Positions 34,688 to 44,403 are shown, counted from the stretch's first letter. The stretch: DNA of 64,000 nucleotides from Anaerolineae bacterium (GCA_022826865.1 JAJDUC010000079.1:45704-109703); one strand, 5' to 3'. Numbers and translations: made by a program. The notes: generated by a model not told the origin, from the sequence alone.

Positions 34688-35347
34688 CTAGAGACTATCC
34701 GCCGCCCATAACAATCCGCGCCGCACGATCTCCCGCGCTTCCGGCACGTCAAAATCGCCAACCACATGCCCAAGCGAACTGTAGAAGACCTTGCCCTTGC
34801 CGTAATGACGTGTCCAAACAACCGGCATCACCGTGCCTTCAATCCAGGGCGCGTGCTCGCCGCCAAAGGTGGTGGTCGCCAGCACTTCATTGGACGGGTC
34901 GGTATGCAGGTAATACTGTTCCGAGCGCATGTCAAAATCTGCGATCCCGGCGGTAATCGGGTGCTGCTGATCGTTGACGTCGACGCGATAATCAATGATA
35001 TTGCCGGGATGGGCCACCCACTGGCCGCCTACCATAAACTGGTATTCGGTATTGTTTCGGAAGGCATCCGCCATGCCCCCGTGCCAACCGCCGACATTGA
35101 CGCCGCCGCGGATCGCGTTCAGCAAACCAGCCTCCTGCTCCCGCGTGATCGTACTCATGGTGAAAATCGGCACGATCATGTCAACCGAAGCCATTAGATC
35201 TGCATCCAGGTAACTATCCAGAGACTGCGAGAGCGTGACGTCCAGCCCGGCCTCTTCCAGCAGGCCCGCAAACAAATGCGACGTCTCCTTTGGATCATGC
35301 CCTTCCCAACCGCCGTAAACCATCAGGACCCTTTTGCTCATATTCAT
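34688..35347 (-). CDS. ThuA-domain protein
   Basis: 219 aa from ATG 35347 ([16 protein letters not shown] 35341 is equally possible). The class I amidotransferase-like fold of ThuA is recognised by [40 protein letters not shown], and [19 protein letters not shown]. The catalytic Cys of glutamine amidotransferases is absent, as is usual in the family. ThuA-type proteins are tied to sugar catabolism (trehalose or keto-sugar steps) and to large secreted glycosidase systems. Single gene between two oppositely oriented units. Confidence 0.85.
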   Translation of the reverse strand: MNMSKRVLMVYGGWEGHDPKETSHLFAGLLEEAGLDVTLSQSLDSYLDADLMASVDMIVPIFTMSTITREQEAGLLNAIRGGVNVGGWHGGMADAFRNNTEYQFMVGGQWVAHPGNIIDYRVDVNDQQHPITAGIADFDMRSEQYYLHTDPSNEVLATTTFGGEHAPWIEGTVMPVVWTRHYGKGKVFYSSLGHVVGDFDVPEAREIVRRGLLWAADSL

Positions 35348-35528
35348 CCCGCTTTCACTCTCTGTACAGACGCCCGCAACTATACCCGCAAATGACGGCG
35401 GAAAACAGGCGGCGCTCGCCAATAGCTGATGATGAAGCGCGCGGCGGTCGCGCCAGACGCATATCATCAGACGTCGCAGCGGCAGAGGCCGCGCCTGGTT
35501 TCAGCCCGTGAAAAGATAAAGGCCGCTT

Positions 35529-37634
35529 CTATTGAAACTCCATGTTGATGCGGAAAATGGTATTGCCCGAGGCCACATACAGGGCATTTTGTTCGGGGTA
35601 GGCGACAACGGCCGACATCAACTCCAGCTTGTCCTGGTCGAAGGATTGATAACTATCCATAAATGTGCCGGCCGCTGTCGTCTCAAAGATTGTGCGCGAC
35701 TGGCGGCTGATGAGGAAGATGCCGGGCGCAAATATACTGTCATTCAGATAAAAGCCCTCAGTGCGTACGACGTGCGGTTCGCTGCCTTCGTTAAATCCGC
35801 TGAACACGAAGGGCGCCTCGTTTCCAGAGATATAGCTTTTCATGACGCCGTCGGCGTAAAGCACATATACATAACCTTTGGCGTTGATGGTGAAGTCGAC
35901 CACATTGCGCAGATTCGGCTGGGCGGAACCGGCAAAATACTCGCGCGGGGCGCTGACATAGTTGCTGCCGGAGGGGTCATAGCGCCAGATCTGCCCGCCT
36001 TCGCTATCCAGGATATACAGCTTCCGATCCCAAATGGTCAGCGCAATCGGCTTTTCCCAATTCTCCGCGTCCAACACGCGCTGTACATCGCAATTCAAGA
36101 TGAACTGCGGCGCGCAGCGCATTAGCGTGCCATTTTCATCCAGCATCGCGATATCGCCCGAGTGATCATCAAAGGCGATATCGGCAATCTGCCCGATCGT
36201 ATAACCCTGGTGCGTGGCGCCCAGGCGCATCAGCGGCACGGGCTCTTGCTGCAAGGGCGCGACACCGTCATCCGTCAGCTTGATGCGATATACCAGATCA
36301 TTCTTGTCGTCCAGCGCGTACATATCGGTGCCTTGCAAGCGCAGGCGCGTGATGAAGGCATTCTCGAAATTCGTCAGCGGCACCGCTTCCTGCCGCTTGA
36401 CATTGTTCAGCGTATCGATCAAAGTTTGGGCTTCCTCGCGCATGGAAGCCACAATCGGGTCGTTCGGGCGCATGACATTGCAGGCTTCCGATACTTGCAA
36501 GGCGGCGTTCCAGGCCGAAGCGACGCTGCGCCGGTTGCTCGAATCGATGGAGCGCGCCAGACTCGCCGTTTCCTGCAGTTTGCCCAGGCACTGCTCAAAT
36601 TCCGTTTCACCCAAATTTGATACCCAGGAAAGCACAACCATACTGACGATGATCAAAGGGATGAGGAGGACGGTAAGCAATATGGTGCCCGAGGACAGAC
36701 GGCGGGACGGCGCCAACTCCGGCAGCGGGAAAAAGCGCTGAAACAGTTCACCAAGCAAAAAGAGGACGCCGGCGGCGCGCCCGGCCAGGCGCCCAAATCC
36801 CCAGCGGATCAGCGAGCCGAAATTGCCGCGCCGCGGCAATTGCCATTCAGCCGCGTCCGTTTCCAGCTGCATCCGCGCCTCGCCAAGCCGCAGATTCACT
36901 TCATATGAAGATTCGCCCGGCGCCGCCAGCACCGGACCTTCATATTCAGGCGGCACCAACTCGACCAGCATCAGCTGGCTCTGGATCTTGATGGTGTGAC
37001 GCAAGCTTTGCAGCACCTTCTCAATATCGTTTTCAAGCAGGATGCTTGTGATCCGGTCGCTCGGTATATCAGCGAGATTCCCATCCGAGAGAACCAGCCG
37101 GCTGCCGGCATTTACGCCATATCGCACCATCGATATCTCGGGCTCCGGCAGCAAACCCAGGGGAACACTGAACAAAGGCTCGTCGTCAGAGAGATCTTCG
37201 GGAAACGTCAACGTTAAACCGGCGGTCTGCAATACCGAGACGACCGGGCCGACGCGCCCGACATAGACGTCGTCTTCATGAAGTACGGCGGCGATCATGC
37301 TCGTTTCGAAGCGCTGCCGGCCAGCTTCGGCATGTTCGAGATTGTGCTGGTAAAGATCCCGGTTGATTTGCTGAAACATCGTGCGCAAGGCGATCGTGAC
37401 GCTGCCGCCCATGTTGAAATAGCGTTCGGCCGCCAACTGCGCCAATTGTTCGTAGAAGGTGGTCGGCGCGATCGAACCGGAGGGCACGATCAAAACGAAA
37501 AAGGTATCGCCTTCGCGACCAGGGGCGGCGGCGGGCGGCGCCACTTCAACCAGCGCGCCGGGCGGATTCACGTTAATCACGCGCCCGCCAACTATGTAGA
37601 GATGCCCTACCAGCGCTTCCAATTCAAAAGCCAT
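35529..37634 (-). CDS. PP2C-like receptor with transmembrane helix and beta-propeller tail
   Basis: 701 aa. Residues about 1-230 follow the PP2C strand order (RFETSMIAAVLHEDDVYVGRVGPVVSVLQ, FSVPLGLLP, SRLVLSDGNLAD), but the metal-binding GD of the family's GDS motif reads GPV, so activity is doubtful. One membrane helix (about 325-350, TILLTVLLIPLIIVSMVVL). The extracytoplasmic part is a likely six- or seven-bladed propeller with repeated VYRIKLTD, LYILDSEGGQIWRYDPSG, YVYVLYADGVMKSY units. It may act with the kinase-like receptor at 44593-48903, which has the same topology (inference). Confidence 0.6.
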   Translation of the reverse strand: MAFELEALVGHLYIVGGRVINVNPPGALVEVAPPAAAPGREGDTFFVLIVPSGSIAPTTFYEQLAQLAAERYFNMGGSVTIALRTMFQQINRDLYQHNLEHAEAGRQRFETSMIAAVLHEDDVYVGRVGPVVSVLQTAGLTLTFPEDLSDDEPLFSVPLGLLPEPEISMVRYGVNAGSRLVLSDGNLADIPSDRITSILLENDIEKVLQSLRHTIKIQSQLMLVELVPPEYEGPVLAAPGESSYEVNLRLGEARMQLETDAAEWQLPRRGNFGSLIRWGFGRLAGRAAGVLFLLGELFQRFFPLPELAPSRRLSSGTILLTVLLIPLIIVSMVVLSWVSNLGETEFEQCLGKLQETASLARSIDSSNRRSVASAWNAALQVSEACNVMRPNDPIVASMREEAQTLIDTLNNVKRQEAVPLTNFENAFITRLRLQGTDMYALDDKNDLVYRIKLTDDGVAPLQQEPVPLMRLGATHQGYTIGQIADIAFDDHSGDIAMLDENGTLMRCAPQFILNCDVQRVLDAENWEKPIALTIWDRKLYILDSEGGQIWRYDPSGSNYVSAPREYFAGSAQPNLRNVVDFTINAKGYVYVLYADGVMKSYISGNEAPFVFSGFNEGSEPHVVRTEGFYLNDSIFAPGIFLISRQSRTIFETTAAGTFMDSYQSFDQDKLELMSAVVAYPEQNALYVASGNTIFRINMEFQ

Positions 37635-37813
37635 AGCCCACCAAGTGCCGCTTGCTTCAACAGCTAATTCGATTCTACTTGAATGCCAAAACCGCGCTAG
37701 CGATGTAATAGCCTACCTCAAATTCGCTTGAGTTGACGGAAGCGGCGCCTTCGGAGGAGTGGCGCATTCTGTGGGCATTGCTTTTTCTAACCCGGCCCCG
37801 GCCTCTCTCCCCT

Positions 37814-38039
37814 CCAGGGCAATCGCACAAAAATGAAATTGCGCTGATAAATGACAATTTTTCTCACATTTCGTAATCTGTAAGGGCGTTTGTCGGTCAG
37901 TGTCGGCGGTCAGTGTCTACGCGACCTACGCGACCCGCTGAAACGCCCACAATTGTAGGCATTTTCAACGGGCGTCTCACGAGACGCCCATACATTTTTA
38001 CATGGCCACCGGCGGATATGTTTTGATGCGATTGTCCTG
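37814..38039 (+). mobile_element. Family B element, copy 4, with 10-bp target duplication and an insert
   Basis: Termini cagggcaatcgca and tgcgattgtcctg; flanking 10-mers ctctcccctc at 37804-37813 and 38040-38049 are identical. A segment of about 45 nt (37891-37935, including cggcggtcagtgtctacgcg) interrupts the first hairpin between gggcgtt and cgctgaaacgccc, making the element longer than the 193-nt copies. Occupies half of the 482-nt gap between the PP2C-like gene and the next gene. Confidence 0.85.
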
Positions 38040-38116
38040 CTCTCCCCTCAACGCCGGTTGCTAAGAGACGATGCTATCAAATACAATCAAGGAAAGAGGC
38101 GAAAAGGCAAACGCAG

Positions 38117-39220
38117 ATGACTAGCACAAGCCGCGCCGGGCAATTGGCATCTCCCGCAGCGATGGCGCGCGCCATCACCGGCGGCCCGCCAGATGATATC
38201 CGATTGGACTGGACGGTATCGCTGATTTCCTGCGCCATCGTCTTCGGATTGTTTATTGATGGCTGGGCGCATAATCATGACAAGGTGGATGACAGCTTCT
38301 TCACGCCTTGGCATGCCCTGCTCTATGGCGCCGTCGCCTTGGCCGGGCTGGCGCTGATCTTCACTCATTTTCGCAATGTCAACCGCGGCTACCGCTGGAG
38401 CCAAGCCTTGCCCAGCGGCTACGCGCTTTCACTGGTCGGTTTCTTTGCCTTTGGCGCGGGCGGACTTGTCGATATGATCTGGCATGAAACATTCGGTTTC
38501 GAGGAGGGCATCGAGGCGCTGGTCAGTCCTTCGCACCTATTTCTCGCGCTCACCGGCATCTTAATCATCAGCGGTCCCATCCGCGCCATGTGGCGGCGAC
38601 CGGCCAATGACACCTGGCTTCAACTGATGCCGGTCATTTTGAGTTCGGCTTGCCTCATGTCTATATTTACCTTTTTCACCTCCTTCACAGCGGTCACGCC
38701 GGAAACCATCCTGCTCGTGGGACCGCGCCCTGAGCGGCACACCTTATACGATATAGCCGGCATCTGGTCATTTGTAATGCACAGCAGCCTTCTCATCGGC
38801 GCCGTTCTGTTTTTGACGCGGCGCTGGCATCTGCCATTCGGCGTCTTCACGCTGATGTTCTTTCTCAATTCAGTGCTGATGGTTTGGATGCGCATCGAAC
38901 ATACGGAGGAGTTTCTCTTCGCCATCAGCGCGGCCGCGGCTGGTCTGCTAGCGGATTATCTCATGAGCGGAAACAAGCCCGTCGACAGTCGCCGGCTGCG
39001 CATCGCGGCCGTGCTTGTCCCCTTCACCTACAGCTTGGGCGCTATGATCATCGTGCAAATCCTCGGCACAACGGTATGGTCGGATACCGGCCTGTGGTGG
39101 CTGATTCACATGTGGCTGGGCGTACCTGTGATGGCCGGCGCATTTGGTTATGGCTTGAGCCTGCTCTTGCGTCCACCTGGCTTGCCGCTTGAGAGCTCGC
39201 CAAACGGGACAGTGAAATGA
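38117..39220 (+). CDS. Ten-helix membrane protein linked to a copper-chaperone lipoprotein
   Basis: 367 aa. About ten hydrophobic helices, with His residues near membrane borders (WAHNHDKVDD, FTPWHALLYG, DMIWHETFG, SPSHLFLAL), which could bind metal or haem. No family name recognised. The start at ATG 38117 has a weak ribosome-binding site; ATG 38162 (MARAITGG) is an alternative. Its stop overlaps the next gene's ATG as ATGA (39217-39220), so it is translationally coupled to a PCuAC lipoprotein. A part in copper delivery or cytochrome-oxidase assembly is inferred from that coupling only. Confidence 0.65.
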   Translation: MTSTSRAGQLASPAAMARAITGGPPDDIRLDWTVSLISCAIVFGLFIDGWAHNHDKVDDSFFTPWHALLYGAVALAGLALIFTHFRNVNRGYRWSQALPSGYALSLVGFFAFGAGGLVDMIWHETFGFEEGIEALVSPSHLFLALTGILIISGPIRAMWRRPANDTWLQLMPVILSSACLMSIFTFFTSFTAVTPETILLVGPRPERHTLYDIAGIWSFVMHSSLLIGAVLFLTRRWHLPFGVFTLMFFLNSVLMVWMRIEHTEEFLFAISAAAAGLLADYLMSGNKPVDSRRLRIAAVLVPFTYSLGAMIIVQILGTTVWSDTGLWWLIHMWLGVPVMAGAFGYGLSLLLRPPGLPLESSPNGTVK

Positions 39221-40104
39221 CGCTTGCGCGCGGCAGCCTTTTTGGCTTGCTCATGCTGCCGTTGCTGCTCCTCGCCGCCTGCCGCCAACAGAACACGACC
39301 GACGCTGATTTACAGCTTGAGCTGTCCGCAAGCGACCTGCTGGTCGGTGAAGCGACCTTGACACTCAGCGTCTTGGACGCGGACGGCAATGTCGTCGGCA
39401 GTCCAGGCGCGCTCAGCCTGCGCGGCGATATGGATCATGCCGGCATGGCGCCGGTCCTGGTCACAGTGGGCAAGGCGGTCGACGGCATCTTCAGCGCTCC
39501 CTTCGAATGGACCATGGCCGGCGACTGGATCGTCGAGACGAGCTTGCAACTTGAAAGCGGCGCGACCGCGCGCGAGACCTTCCACTTCACGATTATGTCA
39601 GCAAACGACGACACGGACATGGCGGGTATGCATCACAGAGACGGGATGGATCCCGACGCGATGAGCGGTGGATCCAGCGCCGTTTATATGCGGATCATGA
39701 ATCGAGGCGATAGCGACATCACGATTCGGAGCGCCAGCAGCGCGGCCGCCGAAGTCGTCGAAATGCACCGGACAGTCATCGAAGACGACATGGCGCGCAT
39801 GGAAGCATTGGACGGATTGCTCATCCCGGCGGGCGAGATGGTCGAATTGGAGCCGGGCGGCGCCCATTTCATGCTCAAGACGCTCAGCGCCGACTTGCTG
39901 CCCGACAGTCAATTCATGCTGCAACTCATCGACGATGCCGGCGCGGTATACGATCTGGTTATCAAGACGCTTGATATGCCGCCAAGCGAGTTCGACGATG
40001 CCATCGAGATCGGCGCGCTCAGGTTCAGCAAGCGCTGGTCGCGCTCTGCAAGCGTTGCAGCGGTGGCAGGTTCGGCAATGGCATCCGACGCAGCCGACAG
40101 TTGA
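39217..40104 (+). CDS. Lipoprotein: YtkA/FixH-like domain fused to a PCuAC copper chaperone
   Basis: 295 aa. Signal peptide with lipobox LLAAC (C22). Residues about 28-125 form a YtkA/FixH-like beta domain with a Met/His patch (GDMDHAGMAPV); a Met/His-rich linker follows (DMAGMHHRDGMDPDAM). Residues about 150-260 are PCuAC: the copper motif H-x10-M-x21-H-x-M is exact (H184, M195, H217, M219 in GGAHFML). PCuAC proteins hand Cu(I) to the CuA site of cytochrome c oxidase. The start overlaps the upstream gene by ATGA. No oxidase subunit is in the window. Confidence 0.85.
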   Translation: MTLARGSLFGLLMLPLLLLAACRQQNTTDADLQLELSASDLLVGEATLTLSVLDADGNVVGSPGALSLRGDMDHAGMAPVLVTVGKAVDGIFSAPFEWTMAGDWIVETSLQLESGATARETFHFTIMSANDDTDMAGMHHRDGMDPDAMSGGSSAVYMRIMNRGDSDITIRSASSAAAEVVEMHRTVIEDDMARMEALDGLLIPAGEMVELEPGGAHFMLKTLSADLLPDSQFMLQLIDDAGAVYDLVIKTLDMPPSEFDDAIEIGALRFSKRWSRSASVAAVAGSAMASDAADS

Positions 40105-40107
40105 ATC

Positions 40108-43100
40108 TCAAACTGAAGCTGAATCCGCGCCGGTTATCCATCGCAGCGCGGCGGCGCTTTGCGCATTTGCCGGCAGCAGGCGTATGAGCGCCGCGCCTTC
40201 CGCCGCCTCCAGCGGACGCAGCAGCAACAATACCGTCACATAAATCGCCCCGGCCGCCAAAAGCGCCGGCAGCGCCCCGCCCAGCACAGCGTGCGTCAGC
40301 AGCATGGCGCCAAGCGCAAGCAATGGACGCCATATCAGGTTCAGCGGCTGCAGATCGCGCAGTTTGCGCCGCAACAAGTATGCAAAGGGGAGGAACAGAA
40401 CGATCTCGGAGGCGATGGTGGCGATGGCGGCCGCCCGCAAGCCAAACTGCGGAATGAAAATGAAATTCGCGACCACGTTAAATAAGACGGCGACGACGAA
40501 AGCGCGCGTAATCGTCCGCTGCAAGCCCAGGCTGATGAGCGCGTATTGCATCAGGCTGTTCATCCAGCCGATCGGTATGCTCCATATCATAAGCTGCAAG
40601 GCGATGGCGCCATCTGGCAGGTAGCGTTCGCCGCCCAGGATCAGCGTCAGCGGTTCCGCAAAAAGCGTGAAAGCGACCGCCAGCGGCAATGTCAGGGCGA
40701 AGAGCAGCTTCAAGCCGAAGCGCAGCGTGCGGCTCAGCGCCGGCAGATCGTCCTTCGCCTGTCGGGACATCACCGGGAAGAGCGCTTGGGTAAAGAAGGC
40801 CGGCACGATGTTTATCGCCAGCAGCCACTTGTAGCCAGTGCTGTACTGCGCCACCGTCGCGGCGCCCTTCAAAGCCTGCAGAATGAGGATGTCCACCTGA
40901 AAGAAGACTGTCGCCAGGAAATGGTTGAGCATCAGCGGGAAGCTCTCCGCGGCCATGCCGCGAATGAGCGCGAGATCCGGCATTAGCCGACTAATCGGAC
41001 CAATGAAGCGGCGCCCGGCCCAAAGCAAGACAAGCAAGGTCAGCAGATTATTAAATATGCTCACAGCCGCCAGGCCGACGATGCCCTGACCCAAAAGCAA
41101 AACAATCACGCCAAGAACCGCTTTGTTCATCGTGGTGATGGTGGCGATCGCCGCCGGCTTCTCCGCCTGTTCATTAGCGTAGAAGAGCGAAGTCATCCCC
41201 TTGGACAGGCTCGCGGGAAACAAGCCGATGTAGAGCAGGCCGATCGCCGTCAGCCCGGCGCTGCTGATCGCCTCGGCGCCCGAGCTCTGCCAGAGCAGCA
41301 GCGCGCCCGCCAGCAAGGGCGCGCCCGTCGCGCTCAAAAGCAGACGAAACAGCGAGGAATTGTAAAAGTAATGACCGGCTCGCTTCCGCTGCTGCGATGC
41401 CTCGCGGATCAAAAACAGATCCAGGCCGAAATTGCTGAAGATATCAAAGGCGACAAACAAAACGATCGCGAAGTTATAGATCCCCACTTCGGCAGGCAGC
41501 AGCAAGCGGTACATCACAATCGCGAAGGCAAAGTCGATCCCGCGGTTGAAGAGGTTCAGGATGATCGGCGCGACGCTGTTTCGCGCCACCCGCGCCAGGC
41601 CCGATGACTCTTCCGTGTTCAAGCCGATGTAGGCGCGCCAAAACCAGGCGCCCACCAGAAACAATATCAAGGCGACGCTGATCGACGAAACGAACATGCC
41701 CAGCTGCACGCTGGCCGGGCTGTAGATCAAGCGCACGGTCCACTTGCCGGCCGGCAACTCAAGGCTTTGAAAGTTCGCCAGCGCCAGCCGCAGGCCCAGT
41801 CCGAACTCTTCCGCCTCGCCCCCGCCCCAGGGGCGGACGAAGGCGCGCCAGCCGGGGAAATAGGTCTCGCTGATCACCAGCCAACTGTCGGCGGCCACGC
41901 TGACATCGATGAACTTTTCCCGGCCGCTGTCCCGCGTGATAACGGCCGGCTCATAGCGCGGAACATGTAAGCCGCCGCCGAAGACGTCTAGTTCGCCGAA
42001 GCGGAAGCCACCGCCCTCTTCCGCCAGCCAGCGCGGGTCCCAATCCGCCTTGTCCACTGTGAAGGCCCGCGGCATCACATTTTTGTTCTCCCATATCGCC
42101 ACTTCCTGGCGATAAACATCCTGCCAGCCCGGCACGCGCATTTCGAAGTCCGGCGCCGTCAGCACATAGCGCACATTCAGCAGATTCAGCAGATCGGATT
42201 GCAGCGCCGCTTCATAACCGGCATGATTCCGTTCCGGCGCCGTATAAAGTCCCGATACTTGACTGTAATCGAGCAGATGATAGGGCTGCAGCGCGCGCAT
42301 TGTCGCCACATATCCAGCAGACACGATGCTGTCATAGCCGCGCACATCGTCCAGGCCATAGCGCAAGCCCATATTGGGCGGGAAGATCTGCCCATCCTCC
42401 GGCCGTTCCAGGCTGGTGATGCGAAAATGCCCCGCTTGCCCGGTTAAGAATTCCACGGCCGGCGGCCTGAACTTCAGCAATTCCGGATCGCTGGCCGGAT
42501 TGAAGCCGTAAGACGCCGCCAGCATGTCAAGCGCGGTGACGCCCACCGCCACCAGCAGCCATCGATTTGACCGACCGCGCGCGGCCCAAAGAAACAGTCC
42601 GCCGCCCAGCGCCAGCAGCCCGGCTAATACCGCCAGTTGCGGCAGCAGAAAGCTGAAGAACATTCGACCGTCTGTGAAAGCGCGATCCGCATAGGTCGCC
42701 CGCGCGACCAAGCCATCGAACAGCGCTTCGAATTGATCGAAATTGGCATACAGCAATCCCAGACCCAGAGCCAAGGCCAAGCCGGCGGCGATCAGCGCCA
42801 GGCCTAGCGCGCTCGCTAAGCCGAAGCGCGGCCGCGGCGGCGCAACTCGACGGGACAAGAGCTGCGCGCCGATGCCCGCCAGCGCGGCCGTCGCCAAGGC
42901 AAGGGCCATAATCCAGCGAAAAGGCGTATTGAGTTGATTAAAACCCGGCAAGCGATACAGCAATCCGTAGGACGGCAGGCCAAACATGAAAGACAGCGCC
43001 AGCAAGGCCATCAGCCCAAACAGGATCAGGTATTGCGCCTCCGCCCCGCGCCGGCGCAAGCCGGCGAACAAACCGTAAGCGGCAAATATTAGCGGCAAGA

Positions 43101-44223
43101 GCCCCAGGTATACCGCGCCTTCCACATAATTCTTGACGCCCCAGTCTATATAGTTGACCGCCAGGCCGGCGCCAGCGCGCAAGTCGTCAATCCACTCGCC
43201 GCTGAAGACATCGACATAGCTGTGATGCGCCGGGCTGCCAAAGACATTTGGCAGCAAGAATTGCGCCAAATCCCGCGGCGCATGCGCGTAACCCAGCACC
43301 GTCTCCAGGCTGGAACGCTCCGCCCGCCAATTGTCTTGCACAAATTCATACAGAGGGATCAGCTGCAGCGCCGCCAAGCCCAGGCCCAACAGCGCCAAAA
43401 ACAGCAGCGTGAGCGATGTCGACGATGCCCAGCGCAGCGGCGGCCGGCCCGTCTCGCGCCAGCGGCTGACTATTCCCCAGCTCAAACGGAACGCCGAGTA
43501 GTAGGCCGCGATGAGCAGGGTATAGATGGTGATCTCGGCGTGCCCGGCCAAAATCATGCAGCCGATGGCGATCGCGCCCAGCACGACCCAAAGCAGCGCC
43601 GTCCGGCGGAAGATCCACAGGCTGGTCCCGCGCAGAATATTTTCGATCATCCACAAGATCAGCGGCAGCCAAACCGCCGCCCCCACGATCATGGGGAAGA
43701 CCGCGTTGGCTACCATGAAACCGGACAATTGATAGACCAGACCGGCCAGGGCCGCGCCAGCGCGATTGACGCCCAAGCCGCGCATGTAACCCGCCATGAA
43801 TAAGCCGGCCAGCCACAGGTTGAGCACAATGAACCAGCCGAATGCCGCGTGCAGGGGCATGACATAATAAACGATGCTCAAGGGATACAGGGCGGAATGC
43901 TGCCCGGCGGCGAAGAAAGGGATGCCGCTGAACAAGTGCGGGTTCCACAGCGGGATCTCCCCCTGCGAGATCTGCGCCAGGATGAATTCCTTCCACTGAT
44001 AATTCATCTGCACCATATCCGACAGCAGATGATTATGCGGGATCCGCGGCGCCTCGACGACCTCGCGATACGCCGAATAGGGGGAGAATTGGTACAGATT
44101 TTCCGTCGGCAACAAGCTGCGGCCGCCCAGCGTCTGCTGGTGAAACATCATCAGCGGCGTCAGCAGCAAAAAAAATATCAGTGCGAGATTGGGAGCGATT
44201 CGGCGGCGCAGCGCTATCGGCAT
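40108..44223 (-). CDS. YfhO-type membrane protein fused to a MOP/Wzx-like flippase
   Basis: 1371 aa. Residues 1-865 are a YfhO-family protein: FSPYSAYREV, IPLWNPHLFSGIPFFAAGQH, about a dozen membrane helices and a large extracytoplasmic domain ending in DSWLVISETYFPGWRAFV. From about 867 a second protein begins, with 12-14 helices and the polysaccharide-flippase pattern (NSVAPIILNLFNRGIDFAF, PAEVGIYNFAIVL, GLDLFLIREAS, AQYSTGYKWL, ALFPVMSRQAK). YfhO in Bacillus is needed for lipoteichoic-acid glycosylation and resembles GT-C enzymes. The fusion would join sugar transfer to lipid-linked glycan flipping. No frameshift or start lies at the junction. Confidence 0.85.
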   Translation of the reverse strand: MPIALRRRIAPNLALIFFLLLTPLMMFHQQTLGGRSLLPTENLYQFSPYSAYREVVEAPRIPHNHLLSDMVQMNYQWKEFILAQISQGEIPLWNPHLFSGIPFFAAGQHSALYPLSIVYYVMPLHAAFGWFIVLNLWLAGLFMAGYMRGLGVNRAGAALAGLVYQLSGFMVANAVFPMIVGAAVWLPLILWMIENILRGTSLWIFRRTALLWVVLGAIAIGCMILAGHAEITIYTLLIAAYYSAFRLSWGIVSRWRETGRPPLRWASSTSLTLLFLALLGLGLAALQLIPLYEFVQDNWRAERSSLETVLGYAHAPRDLAQFLLPNVFGSPAHHSYVDVFSGEWIDDLRAGAGLAVNYIDWGVKNYVEGAVYLGLLPLIFAAYGLFAGLRRRGAEAQYLILFGLMALLALSFMFGLPSYGLLYRLPGFNQLNTPFRWIMALALATAALAGIGAQLLSRRVAPPRPRFGLASALGLALIAAGLALALGLGLLYANFDQFEALFDGLVARATYADRAFTDGRMFFSFLLPQLAVLAGLLALGGGLFLWAARGRSNRWLLVAVGVTALDMLAASYGFNPASDPELLKFRPPAVEFLTGQAGHFRITSLERPEDGQIFPPNMGLRYGLDDVRGYDSIVSAGYVATMRALQPYHLLDYSQVSGLYTAPERNHAGYEAALQSDLLNLLNVRYVLTAPDFEMRVPGWQDVYRQEVAIWENKNVMPRAFTVDKADWDPRWLAEEGGGFRFGELDVFGGGLHVPRYEPAVITRDSGREKFIDVSVAADSWLVISETYFPGWRAFVRPWGGGEAEEFGLGLRLALANFQSLELPAGKWTVRLIYSPASVQLGMFVSSISVALILFLVGAWFWRAYIGLNTEESSGLARVARNSVAPIILNLFNRGIDFAFAIVMYRLLLPAEVGIYNFAIVLFVAFDIFSNFGLDLFLIREASQQRKRAGHYFYNSSLFRLLLSATGAPLLAGALLLWQSSGAEAISSAGLTAIGLLYIGLFPASLSKGMTSLFYANEQAEKPAAIATITTMNKAVLGVIVLLLGQGIVGLAAVSIFNNLLTLLVLLWAGRRFIGPISRLMPDLALIRGMAAESFPLMLNHFLATVFFQVDILILQALKGAATVAQYSTGYKWLLAINIVPAFFTQALFPVMSRQAKDDLPALSRTLRFGLKLLFALTLPLAVAFTLFAEPLTLILGGERYLPDGAIALQLMIWSIPIGWMNSLMQYALISLGLQRTITRAFVVAVLFNVVANFIFIPQFGLRAAAIATIASEIVLFLPFAYLLRRKLRDLQPLNLIWRPLLALGAMLLTHAVLGGALPALLAAGAIYVTVLLLLRPLEAAEGAALIRLLPANAQSAAALRWITGADSASV

Positions 44224-44326
44224 CAGTTCAGGTCAATTCTCGCATGTGTCAGATTCCGGCAGGAGGAATCTCATCTGTTATACACAGGCTGCTAATTTTT
44301 GACTAGTCAACGCGGCAGCATTCGGC

Positions 44327-44389
44327 ATATCCCAAGTCGGCGCCTGTATATCCCAAGAATTCTGTGATATATCCCTTGCGCGTCCATCG
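44327..44389 (+). promoter_or_regulatory. Three direct ATATCCC repeats spaced exactly 21 bp
   Basis: atatcccaag at 44327, atatcccaag at 44348 and atatccc at 44369: start-to-start distance is 21 bp both times, two helical turns, so all three lie on one face of DNA. The last repeat ends where the -35 of the kinase-gene promoter begins, the position expected for an activator site. They are 104-150 bp upstream of the flippase start on the other side. Confidence 0.7.
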
Positions 44390-44403
44390 AATCGACCTAG
44401 AAT
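44376..44403 (+). promoter_or_regulatory. Candidate promoter of the kinase-like gene
   Basis: TTGCGC (44376-44381), 16-nt spacer, TAGAAT (44398-44403). The -35 is poor (4/6), consistent with a need for an activator bound at the adjacent repeats. The leader to ATG 44593 would be about 180 nt. Confidence 0.45.
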
